The notes: generated from the sequence alone by a model not told the origin. DNA of 64,000 bases from Reticulitermes speratus (GCA_021186555.1 JAJKFL010000427.1:22059238-22123237), one strand, 5' to 3'; positions 1 through 11,894 are shown, counted from the stretch's first letter. Numbers and translations: made by a program.

Positions 1-201
1 CCCAAACGATGGAACATAGAACTTTCTTTTGAGGTGACTAATTAACCGGTTTTAAGTCGACTCAGCGCCCTTAAATGTACTACGACCGCTTTCCTTAAAC
101 TTTACCGTGTCTAAGGAAATAACCTGTGGCACTGATACGTCATTAATGAACCCAATAACCAATCATGCAGATGTTCGTATCAGCATATGAAAATGAAATG
201 A

Positions 202-364
202 GGGTCGAACTCGGTTATAACGCCATGAACGCGACTGAAAATTTTGTGGCGTTATAAACGAGGAGTATAATACTGTGGTTAACAGTGAGGAATTAATTTA
301 TTCCACAGAATATCTGACGCTATAAACGAGGTTTCGCATAAACCGATATAACCAGGCTCGACTG
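202..364 (+). mobile_element. Tigger/pogo-type MITE, copy 1
   Basis: Begins with a decayed end reading GTCGAACTCGGTTATAACG and ends with the inverted ...GGCTCGACTG followed by TA. It shares its interior, including GAGGAGTATAATA and CACAGAATATCTGACGCTAT, with the copy at 6181-6365 in the opposite orientation. No coding capacity. Confidence 0.75.
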
Positions 365-670
365 TATTTATAAAAAGCCTTAATCTTTTTGTTCCGAATT
401 TGAATTTCCATTCCATAATATCCCTTCAAACGTGAAGGGATTATTTACGTTGCTGTGGCAGTCTGTATTTCGTGTGGTTTCAGGTAAACTAACACCAGTC
501 TCGTCCATGTAAACGCATTTCTTGTGTACAGTATTACCTGAAACTCGCATATGTTTGGATTTCTTCACACTTTCAAAAAGTGGAGCGACTGAAATCAACT
601 GCAGAATCAATCCAATCATAAACTCATAACATTAGACAGTATCATGTTATGAGAAGCATTTTTTCTTTCT

Positions 671-925
671 GTGGAGCTAGAGCCCATCTCGGGCCCAGGC
701 AGTCTCATTGTTGAGGTTTCTAGATCACACACAATTAGACACACCACACTCGGTAGGACTCCTCCGGACAAGGGACCAGTTCGTCCCAGAGACCTCTACC
801 TGACAACACACAACACTCACAAGAGACAGACATCCATGCCCCCGTGGGATTCGAACCCACGATCCCAGTAAGCGAGCGGCCGTAGACCCACGCTTTAGAC
901 CGTGCGGCCACTGGCATCGGCACGA
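671..925 (-). mobile_element. SINE family A (tRNA-derived)
   Basis: On the - strand it shows a tRNA-like head with a box A-like TGGCCGCACGGTCTAAAGCG and a box B-like GGGTTCGAATCCCAC, then the family body GGTAGAGGTCTCTG and GAGTGTGGTGTGTCTAA. Near full length. Confidence 0.9.
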
Positions 926-929
926 GAAT

Positions 930-1850
930 TATACTCCGTGTAAAATATATTATTACTTTTGCGTCCATCGTGTGTAATTTGTACCAGACCACACGGTGTC
1001 ACATCCCATAAGACCATAATCTTCATGAATGGCTAGCTTCGCGAATTTGGTAATTTTTTTACCGGTAGGCATTGGACAGAAGGTTTGATGGGCCCAAGAA
1101 TACGAAGTAAAAACAGTTTAAATTCATTTTTCTTCGCACAGATTTTCATTATGTGACGCTTCGTAAGCCCGGCGTGAGCGCTGACCTCTGCTAGTCTAGA
1201 CCTGTATGTTCAAGGCTTAAAAATTTGAAAAATCCGTAGTTCGAAGCCAAAATGCCTGCGAAGATATATAGGCCTGTTATATCCTGTACTTATTTAATGT
1301 CGCGTTCTGAACTACGTAAAACCGACATAGCTATTCGTTGCTTAAAATGGGGGGTTATTATAAGAAAGTAGAGCGATGTGGATGGACGATATGACGTGTT
1401 GTACACTAGTAACAGTAGTCATACCAGAGGGACTGAGATAAGCAAAGATCTTGCGAATTGAATGCACCCGATTTTGATGTTCGTATATGTATATTACAGA
1501 TAGCGTACAGTGTTTGTTGTTGCGGCTATAAATCATTGTTCTTGTTATTGTGAATTGTTTTAGGATTATTTTAATTTTATCCGTTATTGCTTGTGTTTTG
1601 ATGTGATGGTGTCAAAGTACATCGTAGTTGGACTGCTCCAACGTTGGGACTGTGTGTTCCAGTGTCGCTAGGGTACTGATGTATGTCTGCTTAATTCTGT
1701 GTTGTGTTGTTTCGAACGATAGAGGCCTTTGAATTGTGGTAAAGTTCAAATAGTTTGGAACGACTGCGATAAATGAAAATTGCATTCGTGAAAAAATTAA
1801 AAGCAGAATCGTTTGTCTTTCCCTTTGCTATCAAAAAGTATAACGACTAA
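930..1850. other. Unassigned sequence
   Basis: No gene, repeat family or structure recognised. Confidence 0.5.
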
Positions 1851-1854
1851 TGTA

Positions 1855-2560
1855 TGCGTAACTTTAATTTTGCCTGTTGTTTTGTGTGGGTGTGACATTT
1901 GGTCTGTCACACTGAGGGAGGAACATAGGCTGAGGGTGTTCGAGAATAGGGTGCTGAGGAGGATATTTGGGCCTGAGAAGGAGGAGGAGGTAACAGTGTG
2001 TTTTCAGGTGGAGGTCTCTGAGACGGTCTGATCATTCGTCCAGAGTAGTCCTACCGAGTGTGGTGTGTCTGAGTGTGATCTCGAAACTTCAACAATGAGG
2101 AGGCGTAGGCCCACTAGGGGCTGTCGAGCCATAAAAAAAGGAGGAGGAGGTAACAGGGGACAGGAGGAGACTGCATAATGAGGAGGTTCATGATTTGTAC
2201 TCCTTACCAAATATTATTCGGGTGACCAAATTAAAAAAGAATGAGATGGGCTCGGCATGTGGCCCGCATGGGGGAGGGGAGAGGTGCATACAGGGTTTTG
2301 GTGGGAAACTCTGAGGGACTTAGGCCACTTTGAAGACGGCGAATATGAGAGGATAATATTAAAATGGGTCTTCAAGAAGTACGTTGGGAGGTTGTGGACT
2401 GGATTCATGTGACTCAGGATAGGTACAAGTGGTGGACTGTTGTTAACACGGTAATGAACCTTTGGTTTCCATAAAATGTGGGGAGTTTCTTGATTAGCTT
2501 AGTACCTGTAAGGTTCTCAATAAGGACTCTGTTCAATGGAATTAATTAGTTATAGGCCTC
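1855..2560 (+). mobile_element. Non-LTR retrotransposon 3' fragment (family L), interrupted by a SINE
   Basis: Encodes the C-terminal part of an endonuclease-reverse transcriptase polyprotein in broken frames: GCDIWSVTLREEHRLRVFENRVLRRIFGPEKEE before the SINE, then LHNEE- and MRWARHVAR-like stretches. It ends at about 2560 with the family's 3' end (TCAATAAGGACTCTG). A 5'-truncated pseudogene. Clade not assigned. Confidence 0.82.
1997..2138 (+). mobile_element. SINE family A, 5'-truncated
   Basis: Starts inside the SINE body (no tRNA head) and ends in GGGGCTGTCGAGCCAT plus an A-tail. It is flanked by AGGAGGAGGAGGTAACAG on both sides (about 1979-1996 and 2139-2156), a target duplication within the LINE fragment. 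Confidence 0.88.
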
Positions 2561-2569
2561 TGGATTTAC

Positions 2570-3260
2570 CTATCCTTGTTGAAGGAATCCTACCAAATAA
2601 GCCACATAAAAAATTTATACTTCCAGAATTAATTTTCATTCAAATTAAATGTCTTCAGTTCTTCTTTAACCAAATGACAGACTAACACGTAGGAAGTTCT
2701 GATTACAGAAAGTTGTGTATGCTGGGTTTCATGGACTTTATTGCTGTAAAGCTGTGTTATTACAAAAAACTGTCTGTGCATGGAAATGGAGTTGCTTAGA
2801 GAATCAAGACAGATGTGCTGTGTAGTGGAGAACCATTTATCTCGGGCAACACCGAGTAATACGAAACTCGGATGTTCACATGGCACATAATTTCCTAACT
2901 AAAGAACCAACGCTAATTGTGATTACGTCTGGGGAATTCATCAACCAATGATTTTTGTATGCATCCAACGCTGAAGCAGCATTTTTGCGGCCTCTCATTT
3001 AAACATCATTCCTAGGATGAAACAGATGTAACACGATGACTGATAACGCAGGACACGGATTGATAGCAACAGGAAATATGAAAAGTCGTCCCACGGTATG
3101 ATGAATGTTTCAGTTGTAGCGGGAACTGTGTGGAAAAGTAGTGGGATGGCAGTACGATTAAATGTGATCTGTTCCCATTAGAGTTGAAATTAAAGATTCC
3201 GAAATATGCATGTGAATTTTAAAATTGTTTTCTGACTGAACCTTGTATATTGTGTATCAG

Positions 3261-3323
<63 letters not shown>

Positions 3324-4095
3324 ACGTTTCAGAGATAAGGTTGAAGCGGCTTTGAGCAAGAATATTGTGAACACCGAGTAATCTCCTCAGTGGTTACCAA
3401 AATTTCGGAGAAACGTCTTCCTTCATCTTCGTGGTACAAAACATCGTGTCTTAAACCTAAAAACGTGCTTCACAAACGTTCCAGAAAGAAATGGTTACTT
3501 CCTCGGTAACGCACACTTTTCATGACTGTCATCTGTACTACACAAATTCCTGTATTTTATGATAATGTAGGCTTATGGCAGTACACAGTGCGTCTGTATG
3601 TTCGTTTCAAGTGCTCTTGTCAAAAAACACCTAACATGGGTGCTCATCATTTTGGACGGTTTTCGATTTCCTCTACGCTTCCACAGCCTGACGTTGGTCG
3701 ATTGGTTTCCAGGCTTTTCATCATTGAAATTAGAAGTAAAGTTGTCCCTAAGGACGCTATGAAGGCAAATACGGGAGTGGAGATAAAGCTCCACCTTTTC
3801 GTGACATCGGCACTGTGTGGAGATGAGTGTTCGAGTCTTACAAGTCAAGCAAATGCCCAGATTAAAGAACTGTGGAGTTTAAATAGACTGCAACATCCTA
3901 TTTTTTTCAGTCTTCTGACCTAAGTCCATACTAATATCACGTAATTAATACGTATATCTTTTTTTAAATTTGAAGACCCGAATATTGTGGAAAAGAGAAA
4001 CACTTCTGGTTTGTATTGATCCTAAACTGAGGCGGTAAGAGTTTTAGCTCAGTTGACATAGGTAAATTAAATTAAAATTTATCCCTGTACATGGT
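2570..4095. other. Unassigned, apart from the A60 run
   Basis: A 133-codon frame at 3522-3923 (+) has no recognisable motif and an overlapping frame on the other strand; not called as a gene. Confidence 0.5.
3263..3322 (+). repeat. Poly(A) run of 60
   Basis: An uninterrupted 60 bp A run. It could be a retroelement tail, but the upstream sequence matches none of the families here. Confidence 0.95.
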
Positions 4096-4330
4096 ATGAA
4101 GGCGTATAGAGCAGTGTGGGTGTAGCTTCGTCATTTTTAAGCTCTGAATTAAATAAAGACGAGTGGTTAGCTTTAAATCGCAACCCCTGTAGCCCCCTTC
4201 CCCCGTGCTGATTGAGTAGGGGCTAGGCAAGCCCCAGAGCATGTATGGATTCGTAGGAGAAGCGAATAATTTCTTGCACCTGTCGACAATGGAACCCCGA
4301 TTCCTTAGTCGATCAGCTCATGACCTATTT
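4096..4330 (-). mobile_element. SINE family B, degraded
   Basis: Shows the 3' part (AGTGTGGGTGTAGCTTCGTC on the + strand) and a decayed head. tRNA-derived family best seen at 60199-60460. Confidence 0.6.
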
Positions 4331-4362
4331 TGAATAAGAATATTAATTAGTACTTCCAATGT

Positions 4363-4442
4363 TAAATTACTACTACTGCTGCTATTACTAGTAGTGCTGC
4401 TGTTTCTGCTACTCCTACTACCAGTATTACCACCACCGCCGG
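4363..4442 (+). repeat. Trinucleotide-rich stretch
   Basis: Degenerate TAC/TGC triplets. The reverse frame gives a valine/alanine-rich peptide that is an artefact. Confidence 0.7.
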
Positions 4443-4837
4443 GTACGGAATCGCTGCTACCATGGACATGCCTGCAACCGTACTGCGCAATATCCACTGT
4501 GACCGCCGGGACACCTGGTTCAGTTGCAGAAAGGTCAGGGGACGTTGACGCAGTTTGACATTTTGATAGTCCGAACTGTGGAGGACAGAGTGATCTAAAG
4601 CTGTCATTTGCCCAGGGACAGACCGATATGATGCGAGTTGAGTGTAGAGAAAAAAAAACACTTGTTTTGTTGGCAGTACTTTCTCAATGTATTACATGAT
4701 ACAGCGTCCAATAACAAGATAATTGCAAGTAATGCAGTTGGGAACGATACCAAATGACAGCTTTACAGAGAGAATCCGCAGACGGAATCATAATTTGTAA
4801 TTAATATACTTGGGAAGTGCAGAGGGAGTTCTGTGGC

Positions 4838-5555
4838 GCTACAGCCCAAATCGAGCCTAGGCCGCCTCGTGTTTTAGGTTATAAGTCGCAAACAATTAGT
4901 CACACATGCACCAGGTAGAACTCCTCTGAACAAGAGATAAGCCAGTCGCAGAGGCCGCTACCTACACAACACACAACAAACACGAGACCGGCAATGTATA
5001 TACGAACGTAACACTGAGGCGCGTTCGCGAAACCATTGTTGCCGTGGAAAAGCTGTTCTGAGTATGTATCTGTAGCCTTAGGTATCCAGCACACAAAGCG
5101 CATGCGCCTTGTTGTATTGTCATCTGTGGCTTGTCTGGCTCTACCAAATTTTTTCAACATTATCTCATAAACGGCACGATTTTCGGAAAAAGGTTATTGA
5201 ATGTAAAATGTGTGTTTTCATTTTTTCTACAACGTTTGTCTGAAACATTTCTCATTTTAAGAAGAATTTTGCGAGGTATCATAAATGTACATAGGTCTTC
5301 ATGTAAAGTACCTGTCATTCGTGTCAGATGTTAATGAAAATTTAATTTTCTCTACAAAGTTTCGAAAAACACTTAAATATCAAATTTCATGAAAATTTGT
5401 GCAATGGGAGCCCAGTTGTTCCATGCGGACGGACGGACAGACCACCTAACAAGAGACGAACATCCATGCCCTCAGCGGACTTCGAACTCGTGATCGTAGC
5501 AATCAACATTCTGCAGACCTACGCCTTAAATCGCATGGCCAACGGGATCGGCTGT
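4838..5555 (-). mobile_element. SINE family A split by a ~455 bp insertion
   Basis: The two parts, 4838-4992 (3' body) and about 5447-5555 (tRNA head), align in order with the intact copy at 61990-62241. The intervening sequence contains repeat D at its right end. Breakpoints are near ACGAGAC and AAGAGAC. Confidence 0.7.
5268..5442 (+). repeat. Dispersed repeat D
   Basis: Recognised by GTCTTCATGTAAAGT, then TTTCATGAAAATT and a terminal GGACGGACGGACAGAC. Related copies lie at about 10230-10395 (-), 16525-16700 (-), 17045-17220 (+) and 33340-33480 (+). Class unknown. Confidence 0.6.
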
Positions 5556-6180
5556 GTCGAGGGTTAGAGTTTCTAAATCAGGTATCGGCAAATATGTGCC
5601 CGTGGGCATCTTGCTGCGCGCGAGAATTTGAAAATAATTTTTATTCATCATGCCCTCATTGTTCTTTAATGATCGCAAGAACACTTGATTATTTCCGCTC
5701 CACTTAACGGTATCTCTGTTCAGTGCCAGAGAGTTCCAAATATGAAAATTCTGTTCTGGTAAAATACTAACTGAGAGTTTGGGTGTAAATACGTGTGACA
5801 TTTGCTAAGCGGGCCTAATAACTTTTTATTCATTAGATACTTCTTTTTTAGTCGTCCTCTTCTACCTACTCCGGCCATTAGAGACTTTTACCGATTAGAT
5901 TTAGCAGAATTGTTTTGACGAATGCGTCTTCCTCAGAGAACAGAAGGTGCAAAACTAATTATTTCAATTCCTAACTCTCCCAGTAGATGTAATACCGTAC
6001 TCGCTGTCTTCTGACTGCCGATCATTCAGATACGCTTAACAAGCTCTCTTCTGAAATATTTCGAGTGTTCCTGTGTCAAGTACACATCATTTGTGCTGTA
6101 CTGTATTATGGTCCACTTAGGATCGAAGAGAACGTTTTACATTTAGATGTTTGGATGCAACGGAAATACAAACACAAATA

Positions 6181-6365
6181 CAGTCGAACCCGGTTATAAC
6201 GACATAGGTCTATGCGATACCTCGCCTATAGCGTCAGATATTCTGTGGTACCAATTAATTCCTCGCTGTTAACCGTAATATTATACTCCTCGGTAATAAC
6301 AGCACTCGTTTATAACGACACGAAATATCCAATCCCTTTCATAAAGTTATAACCGAGTTCGACTG
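6181..6365 (-). mobile_element. Tigger/pogo-type MITE, copy 2
   Basis: 185 bp with inverted ends CAGTCGAACCCGGTTATAAC and its near complement (GTTATAACCGAGTTCGACTG), flanked by TA on both sides. End sequence and TA target fit the Tc1/mariner superfamily, pogo/Tigger branch. Non-autonomous. Confidence 0.82.
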
Positions 6366-6460
6366 TATATTGTACAATTGTAACCTAATATTAGTGATTC
6401 TTTAATATCAAATACTGATAATTCAAGTTTTCCCTTTTACAATGTACCACTTTTTTTTCC

Positions 6461-6713
6461 AGTGGCGCAACAGCCCCCTAGTGGGCCAGGGCCTCCTCAT
6501 TATCAAGGCTTCACGATCACACTCAGATACACCACACTCGGTAGGAATCCTCTGGACGAGTGATCAGCCCGACGCAGAGACCTCTACCCGACAACACACA
6601 ACACTCACAAGAGACAGACATTCATACCCCCAGCGAGATTCGAACCCACAATCCCAGCAAGCGAACGGCCGCAAACCCACGCCTTAGACCGCGCGGCCAC
6701 TATGATCGGCACA
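6461..6713 (-). mobile_element. SINE family A with target duplication
   Basis: Full-length copy. ACAATGTACCACT occurs at about 6439-6451 and again at 6711-6723. The T-run after the left repeat is the reversed A-tail. Confidence 0.93.
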
Positions 6714-7454
6714 ATGTACCACTGACCAAATATAATTTACAACGAGGATAGCTATTAATATTAACCGAAACGTGTTGGAGAGTTAATAATGTATATGTTA
6801 ACCAACAAAAGTTGCAATTAGTTTGAAATAAATATATTTTTACGTGTGGGCCTACTGATGAAACGGAAAATGTACAATACCATATTTGCTTCGACAAAAT
6901 TTCCTGAAGAATACGTAGAGGAAGGTGACGAAATATAATATACAGTGATTAGAATCCTAAAACTGTAGTTAGTCACGTTGGTGTGTCGGCCCAACTGGAT
7001 CCACAGCCGCCGGGAAATTTGAAATATCCATCAGTTACAATTTACGAAATTTTGCAACAAAAATGCAGATCCTTATATTTATTCCTACCCCATCTATCTG
7101 AGGCCAAGGTAAGAAATCCCACGGATCAGCCTTCTCCAAATATTCTTCCTCCCGTAGCTGACGTCTTTATATTCCCCTGTTTCGTTTAACCATTCTGTTT
7201 ACGTGAAACCTGGTAGTACAGAATAACTTAAATTTTTTTGTTAAGTTTGATATCCTTTTTATTTATATCGATTAACCATGCAAATAGATAGTGCTACTGA
7301 CAGGCGGTTTGGTGTGCTGTGCGTGGGCACGGGGTGTGGGGGTGGAGTGGAGAGAGAGGAGTTGAGGCGGTAGCGAACGTAGGCAGACAGAGGAAAGTCC
7401 TATGCTACCTACACATTAATTGGGATTCTTTAGGTGTACATGTGTATATATGTG

Positions 7455-7686
7455 TGTGGCTGCGTGGTCTAAGGCGTGGGTCTACGGCCGCTCGCTTACT
7501 GCGATTGTGGATTAGAATCCCGCCTAGGGCAAGGATGTCTGTCTGTTGTGTGTTGTGAGGTAGAGGTCTCTGCGTCGGGCTGATCACTCGTCCAGAGGAG
7601 TCCTACCGAGTGTGGTATGTCTGACTATGATCGTGAAGCCTCGATATTGAAGAGGCTCTGGCCCACTAGGGGCTGTTGCGTCATGA
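7455..7686 (+). mobile_element. SINE family A
   Basis: tRNA-like head (GTGGCTGCGTGGTCTAAGGCG) with a damaged box B, then the family body to GGGGCTGTTGCG. It directly precedes a family L fragment. Confidence 0.88.
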
Positions 7687-7689
7687 GGG

Positions 7690-8115
7690 AAAAAGAAGAA
7701 TACGTATGTTTGTGTAATTTGGTTTGTCATCCCAACGATGGGACACGGTTTGTGACGTCTAAGAACAGGATGCTGGCGAGAATGTTTGGTCTAGCGAGAA
7801 GTAATGGAAGACTGGAAAAAATTACGTAATTATGAGCTTCTTTCGTTATTCAGCAGATATTATTAGGGTGATCAAATTAAGAGGTTCAGAATGGCAGGCG
7901 ATGTAACAAGTATTGGAGAGATGAGTAGTTACACCTACTTTTAGCCGAAGAATATGAAAGTAAAGACACTTGGTATACGGAAACGTAGAAGGAAGGACAA
8001 CTTTAATATGTACAAGTACTTTAACTATGATATTAGTGTCAGAAGGTCTCGTAAACCTCTTGGTTTCTAAACAGCGAATGATTTCTTCACCAGCTGAGCA
8101 ACTGCTAGCTTCTGC
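7690..8115 (+). mobile_element. Family L LINE fragment
   Basis: Degraded 3' piece with AAGAACAGGATGCTGGCGAG, AATATT-like and ATTAGGGTGATCAAATTAAG blocks seen in the other copies. Ends near CTAGCTTCTGCTGCATGGAG. Confidence 0.65.
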
Positions 8116-8321
8116 TGCATGGAGTTACGTTACTTAAATTAATTTTTGTTTATATGCCAACGTTCTGCTGCTTCATTAACTGTATATTCCGCAGCGATGT
8201 TAGGATTATTACGTTATAAACTGATAATGAAACCGTGAAGGCATCACTTGAGAAAGCAGCTTCGATAGTTGAACTAACGTCTTCAGGTAAAGATGAAATT
8301 TAAGAACGTCTATTGTACACA

Positions 8322-8460
8322 CCATGAAGGGATGTAGAGAGAGTGGAGGTGTAGCTTCACTCATTTAACCTCGGCTATTATGGAGGTGAGTGGTCAACCT
8401 CACGCCGCGGCCACTTTATTCCGGGAAAGAACCCCGGTGCCCATTGTTGAGGTATGAATA
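8322..8460 (-). mobile_element. SINE family B, partial
   Basis: Shows GGAGGTGTAGCTTCACTCAT and GTGAGTGGTCAACCTCACGC as in the copy at 61040-61315. Confidence 0.7.
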
Positions 8461-8954
8461 ACAGCAATGTGGTGCTGCACAACTTGTGGAAGAAATTTTG
8501 CCCGCGGCGCATTATGTTTTACCACAGGCGCAGTTTTGGCTAACCCTGTGTGACAACAGTAGGTGTCCTGATTAAGTAAAGAACTTGGTTAATTCCGAAG
8601 TGGGTGAAGATAGTGTGTGTGTCACAAAGGGTGAGTTTGAGTAGCACACTGCTTCATCCTTTGTTGCTGTGGGGCTGGATGTGAAACTTCGTGTGACGGC
8701 TTTTTGGCTTGTGTTAGTAAAGTAGCCGAGGTTCAGTCTCTTAATTAATTCATAAATCTGAATTTTAAGTTCAGTTCTTCCGTAACTTAATGGGGCCGGT
8801 ACTCTTTCGGTGTAGGCCTGCCTTTTCTTTTGAATGAACTGAAGTATTTTCACTCCATCACATAGTTTCAGATCTGTGCAGGGTTTCGTATGAAAGGACA
8901 TACAACAGTGTGCTGATCATTGTGTTGTATAGGCCTATATCATGTATACATATG

Positions 8955-9000
8955 TATACGACGTTTCGGAAGTTTGCTGTATTGCCGTCATCAGGTGCTT
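8955..9000 (-). ncRNA. Degenerate hammerhead-like motif
   Basis: On the - strand, CTGATGA is followed by a weak stem II (GG/CC), GAAAC and GTCGTA. Stem I partners are not evident, so it is probably a decayed copy. Confidence 0.3.
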
Positions 9001-9269
9001 GGTTGTCATTCCCAAAAGCGTTGTAGTTTTTTTTTACTATGAGACTAGTGGAGATGGTTGGGATCGAACCAGGGACGTTTGAAACACTAGGGTTTATTAG
9101 CCTGCCTGACCATTAAACCGAAGTCTGTCAATGTAATGGTATTATCAGCATTGTTAAACATCATACAGTGTAGCAAATAATATAATTATCATCATTATTA
9201 AGTTTTCAGTTTTATTTCATCTCTTGACAAACTTAGTGGAGGAGTTTAATGCAGGTGAAGCTGATAATT

Positions 9270-9420
9270 ACTGAGCTGATCAAGAAATTTCATGCGTCTG
9301 TGGAACCCAAAGGTTGTCTTGAGCCAGATTAATCCAGTCTAGAACTCGTACCTTTTTAATATTATTCTTCCATTATCTCCCGAATGGTTCCATCCCTTCA
9401 GGTTTTCCGACTAAAATGTT
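9270..9420 (-). mobile_element. Family L LINE 3' fragment
   Basis: Reverse-strand relatives of the family 3' end: CTGATCAAGAAATTTCATGC and GGAACCCAAAGGTT. Confidence 0.5.
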
Positions 9421-10229
9421 GTACCCAACTACCATCTCCCTTACATGCTACAAGTCCGACCCACTTCACCCCCTTGGTTTAATAATTCAAATAATATTTG
9501 GTGAAGAGTACAAATTGCGAAGTTACTCATTCCGATGTTCTTAAATCTCTTCTTATTTCTTCTGTCCAGCAGTGTTTTGCAAAATTCATTGTGTTATTTT
9601 CTTGGGATACGAGACCCACTTTCACAGCCATACAAACCAGCATGTTACCGCTTATCTTTAGGTTCGCATTAGGTTACACCGAGCTTCGGACTTGCATTCT
9701 GAAGGTGCCTGGTTCTAATCTAGACCGGCATTTCAGTTTTTCTGAGGTTTTCAGTGTTTTTCTCAGTTGCTTCAGTCGAATGGGTGGGTCACTGTTTTAG
9801 AGTAATACTCCTTCGGTTATCGAGGAGCACATGACAGGAAGATACGTTGTCATTGTTTTAGTCTTCATATGGTTCGTTTGCGTGTACTGAGCACCATCGC
9901 AATGCAGTCCGGTCTGAGAGAACCTCAAAGCACGGCCGACAAGCAAAGTTCTGAGAGTTAACTAAAAAGCATTTCACACACATGTAAGGTCGGACTACAG
10001 ACGCATTGCCGCATTCGACGTCAACACATTACATCCCCTCTCTTACATACAAACCCTGATCTGTTCCTCACATGCCTGGAGAAAAACAATAATGTTATGG
10101 CGCAAAATGTGACGTCCCATCATTTTCTTTTGAAACTCCTCCGACAATTTTATGTTCTCCTTGCCCAATCATTTTATCGCCACGTTTTGGGGCATTTACG
10201 CTAATTGTTTGCGAAAGGCGACTATGAGC

Positions 10230-10395
10230 TCAGGACCTCTCCGTCCGTTGGTAGCATGGAACAGTGCCACTCCCACCGGACGGATGTTCGTGAAATTTCA
10301 AGTGTTGTATTTTTACTGAAATTTGTCGACACATTCCGTTTTGCTTAAGGTCAGACAAAGGCAGGCCTACTTTACATGGAGACTCGCTTACATTT
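10230..10395 (-). repeat. Dispersed repeat D
   Basis: Reverse copy with TCCGTCCG near 10240, GAAATTTGTCGACA and CTACTTTACATGGAGAC. Confidence 0.5.
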
Positions 10396-10579
10396 GTGAT
10401 AATATCTTGTCTTTATTGGCCTTCAAAACCGAGACAGACTGTGTTGTCTGTGAGGTACTACCGAACGATCTAAACCAGTGGTATTCAAACTTTTTTGTTC
10501 GCTTACCCCCACATACAATTTCTCTTCAACTTTGTACCCCCAAAGTTGTTGGTTCATAATTCAAGTTATACATAGTCTA

Positions 10580-11894
10580 CGAGGTCTGACACAAAAAAAC
10601 GAGACTGTGTCTGTAACTATTTCTGTTTGACAAATTCAGCAAATTAACTACGATCGCCTTCAAAGTAGTTCCCTTCTGAGTTAACACACAGCTGCATACG
10701 ATGCTGCCAACGTTCAAAGCAATTCTGCATGTCATTTTCTGCCAGACTGTTGAGGATCTCCGTCGTTTTTACTTCCACATATTCTACCGATAAAAAATGG
10801 GTCCCTTTGAGCACCGACTTGATCTTTGGGAAGAGGTAGAAGTCACAGGGAGCGAGGTCTGGCGAATAAGGTGGGTGCTCCATCACAGTGATGTTTTTAT
10901 TGGCTAAAAATTGCTTCACAGACAAAGCGTTGTGGGCTGGCGCGTTATCCTGATGCAAAATCCACCCGTTTTGCCACAATTCCGGTCGTTTCCTTCTCAC
11001 ACTTTCCCGTAATTTCGTCAACACTTCAATGTAATAGTGTTGATTTACCGTCTGGCCGCTAGGTACCCACTCTGACATCACAATACCCTGGATATCGAAG
11101 AAAACATTCAACATGGCCTTGAACTTCGAACGACTCATGCGTGCTTTTTTTGGTCTTGGAGATGATGTTGACTTCCACTGCATTGATTGTCGCTTGGTTT
11201 CCGGATCATACGTAAATATCCAAGTTTCATCACAAGTACTGACCGAATTCAACAAATCTGGTTCATCCTCAATGCGTTGCAAAAGGTCCGAACACAATTC
11301 CTGGCGGCGTTCTTTTTGTTCATCTGACAGAATTTTTGGAACAATTTTTGCACAAACCTTTGTCATGTTCAATTCTTCCGTTAGAATTCGTCGAACACTT
11401 TCCCTATCCAAATTAACTTTCTCAGCTACTGCTCGAACACCCAACCTTCTGTCTTTTCGAATCACATGTCGCATTTTTTCAATGTTGTCATCGTTAACAG
11501 CTGTGCGTGGCCGGCCTGGGCGATCATCATCTTTCACGCTTTCTCTGCCTTCCGAAAATCGTTTGTGCCGCTCAAAAAAGCGTGCACGAGATATGCAATC
11601 TTCACGATAAGCCTCAGTCAATAATTGAAAAGTTTCCGTCGCGGATTTCTTCAGTTTAACAAGAAACTTGATGTTAACTCGTTGTTCACTTTTGCAGTCC
11701 GACATTTTCCGTCCGAGGGTAAAAACACGCCTATATTTGAAGATGCGTCAACTTGTACTGAGTGAAGCGATCGAGCTGAAACTTGTAACACTGTGACGGG
11801 ACAGATCATGTTCCATAGCCGTATATTTGTGTCATCCCCTCACTCTTGGTTCCAGAGCTATAGGGTTAGTCTCGTTTTTTTGTGTCAGACCTCG
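10580..11894 (-). mobile_element. Full-length mariner element with perfect terminal inverted repeats
   Basis: A 1,315 bp element bounded by 27 bp perfect inverted repeats (10580-10606 and 11868-11894; outer end CGAGGTCTGACACAAA). It is flanked by TA at 10578-10579 and 11895-11896, the expected mariner target duplication. It contains one uninterrupted transposase gene on the - strand. Perfect repeats and an open frame suggest a recent insertion. It is nested inside the hAT-type element 10476-12311. Confidence 0.96.
10644..11705 (-). CDS. mariner transposase, intact
   Basis: A 353-residue DDE transposase of the mariner family, which cuts and pastes its own element at TA sites. The N-terminal half (about 1-125) shows the helix-turn-helix type DNA-binding region, with GRPRTA at about 64-69 as linker. 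The catalytic region shows CDETWIF (first Asp), LHQDNAPAH (second Asp) and YSPDLAPCDF (third Asp). There are 34 residues between the second and third Asp, as expected for DD34D mariners. The length is close to the usual 340-350. No frameshift or internal stop is seen, so it could be active. The start chosen is the ATG at 11703-11705 (reverse strand), about 160 bp inside the terminal repeat. The subfamily was not determined. Confidence 0.95.
   Translation of the reverse strand: MSDCKSEQRVNIKFLVKLKKSATETFQLLTEAYREDCISRARFFERHKRFSEGRESVKDDDRPGRPRTAVNDDNIEKMRHVIRKDRRLGVRAVAEKVNLDRESVRRILTEELNMTKVCAKIVPKILSDEQKERRQELCSDLLQRIEDEPDLLNSVSTCDETWIFTYDPETKRQSMQWKSTSSPRPKKARMSRSKFKAMLNVFFDIQGIVMSEWVPSGQTVNQHYYIEVLTKLRESVRRKRPELWQNGWILHQDNAPAHNALSVKQFLANKNITVMEHPPYSPDLAPCDFYLFPKIKSVLKGTHFLSVEYVEVKTTEILNSLAENDMQNCFERWQHRMQLCVNSEGNYFEGDRS

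Noticed and set aside
3522-3923. 133-codon forward frame
   Set aside because: No recognisable domain; the opposite strand is also open, as in chance low-stop sequence.
8572-8901. 109-codon reverse-strand frame
   Set aside because: No family motif, low-complexity composition and no supporting splice context; likely chance.
11113-11610. 165-codon forward frame
   Set aside because: Antisense shadow of the mariner transposase.
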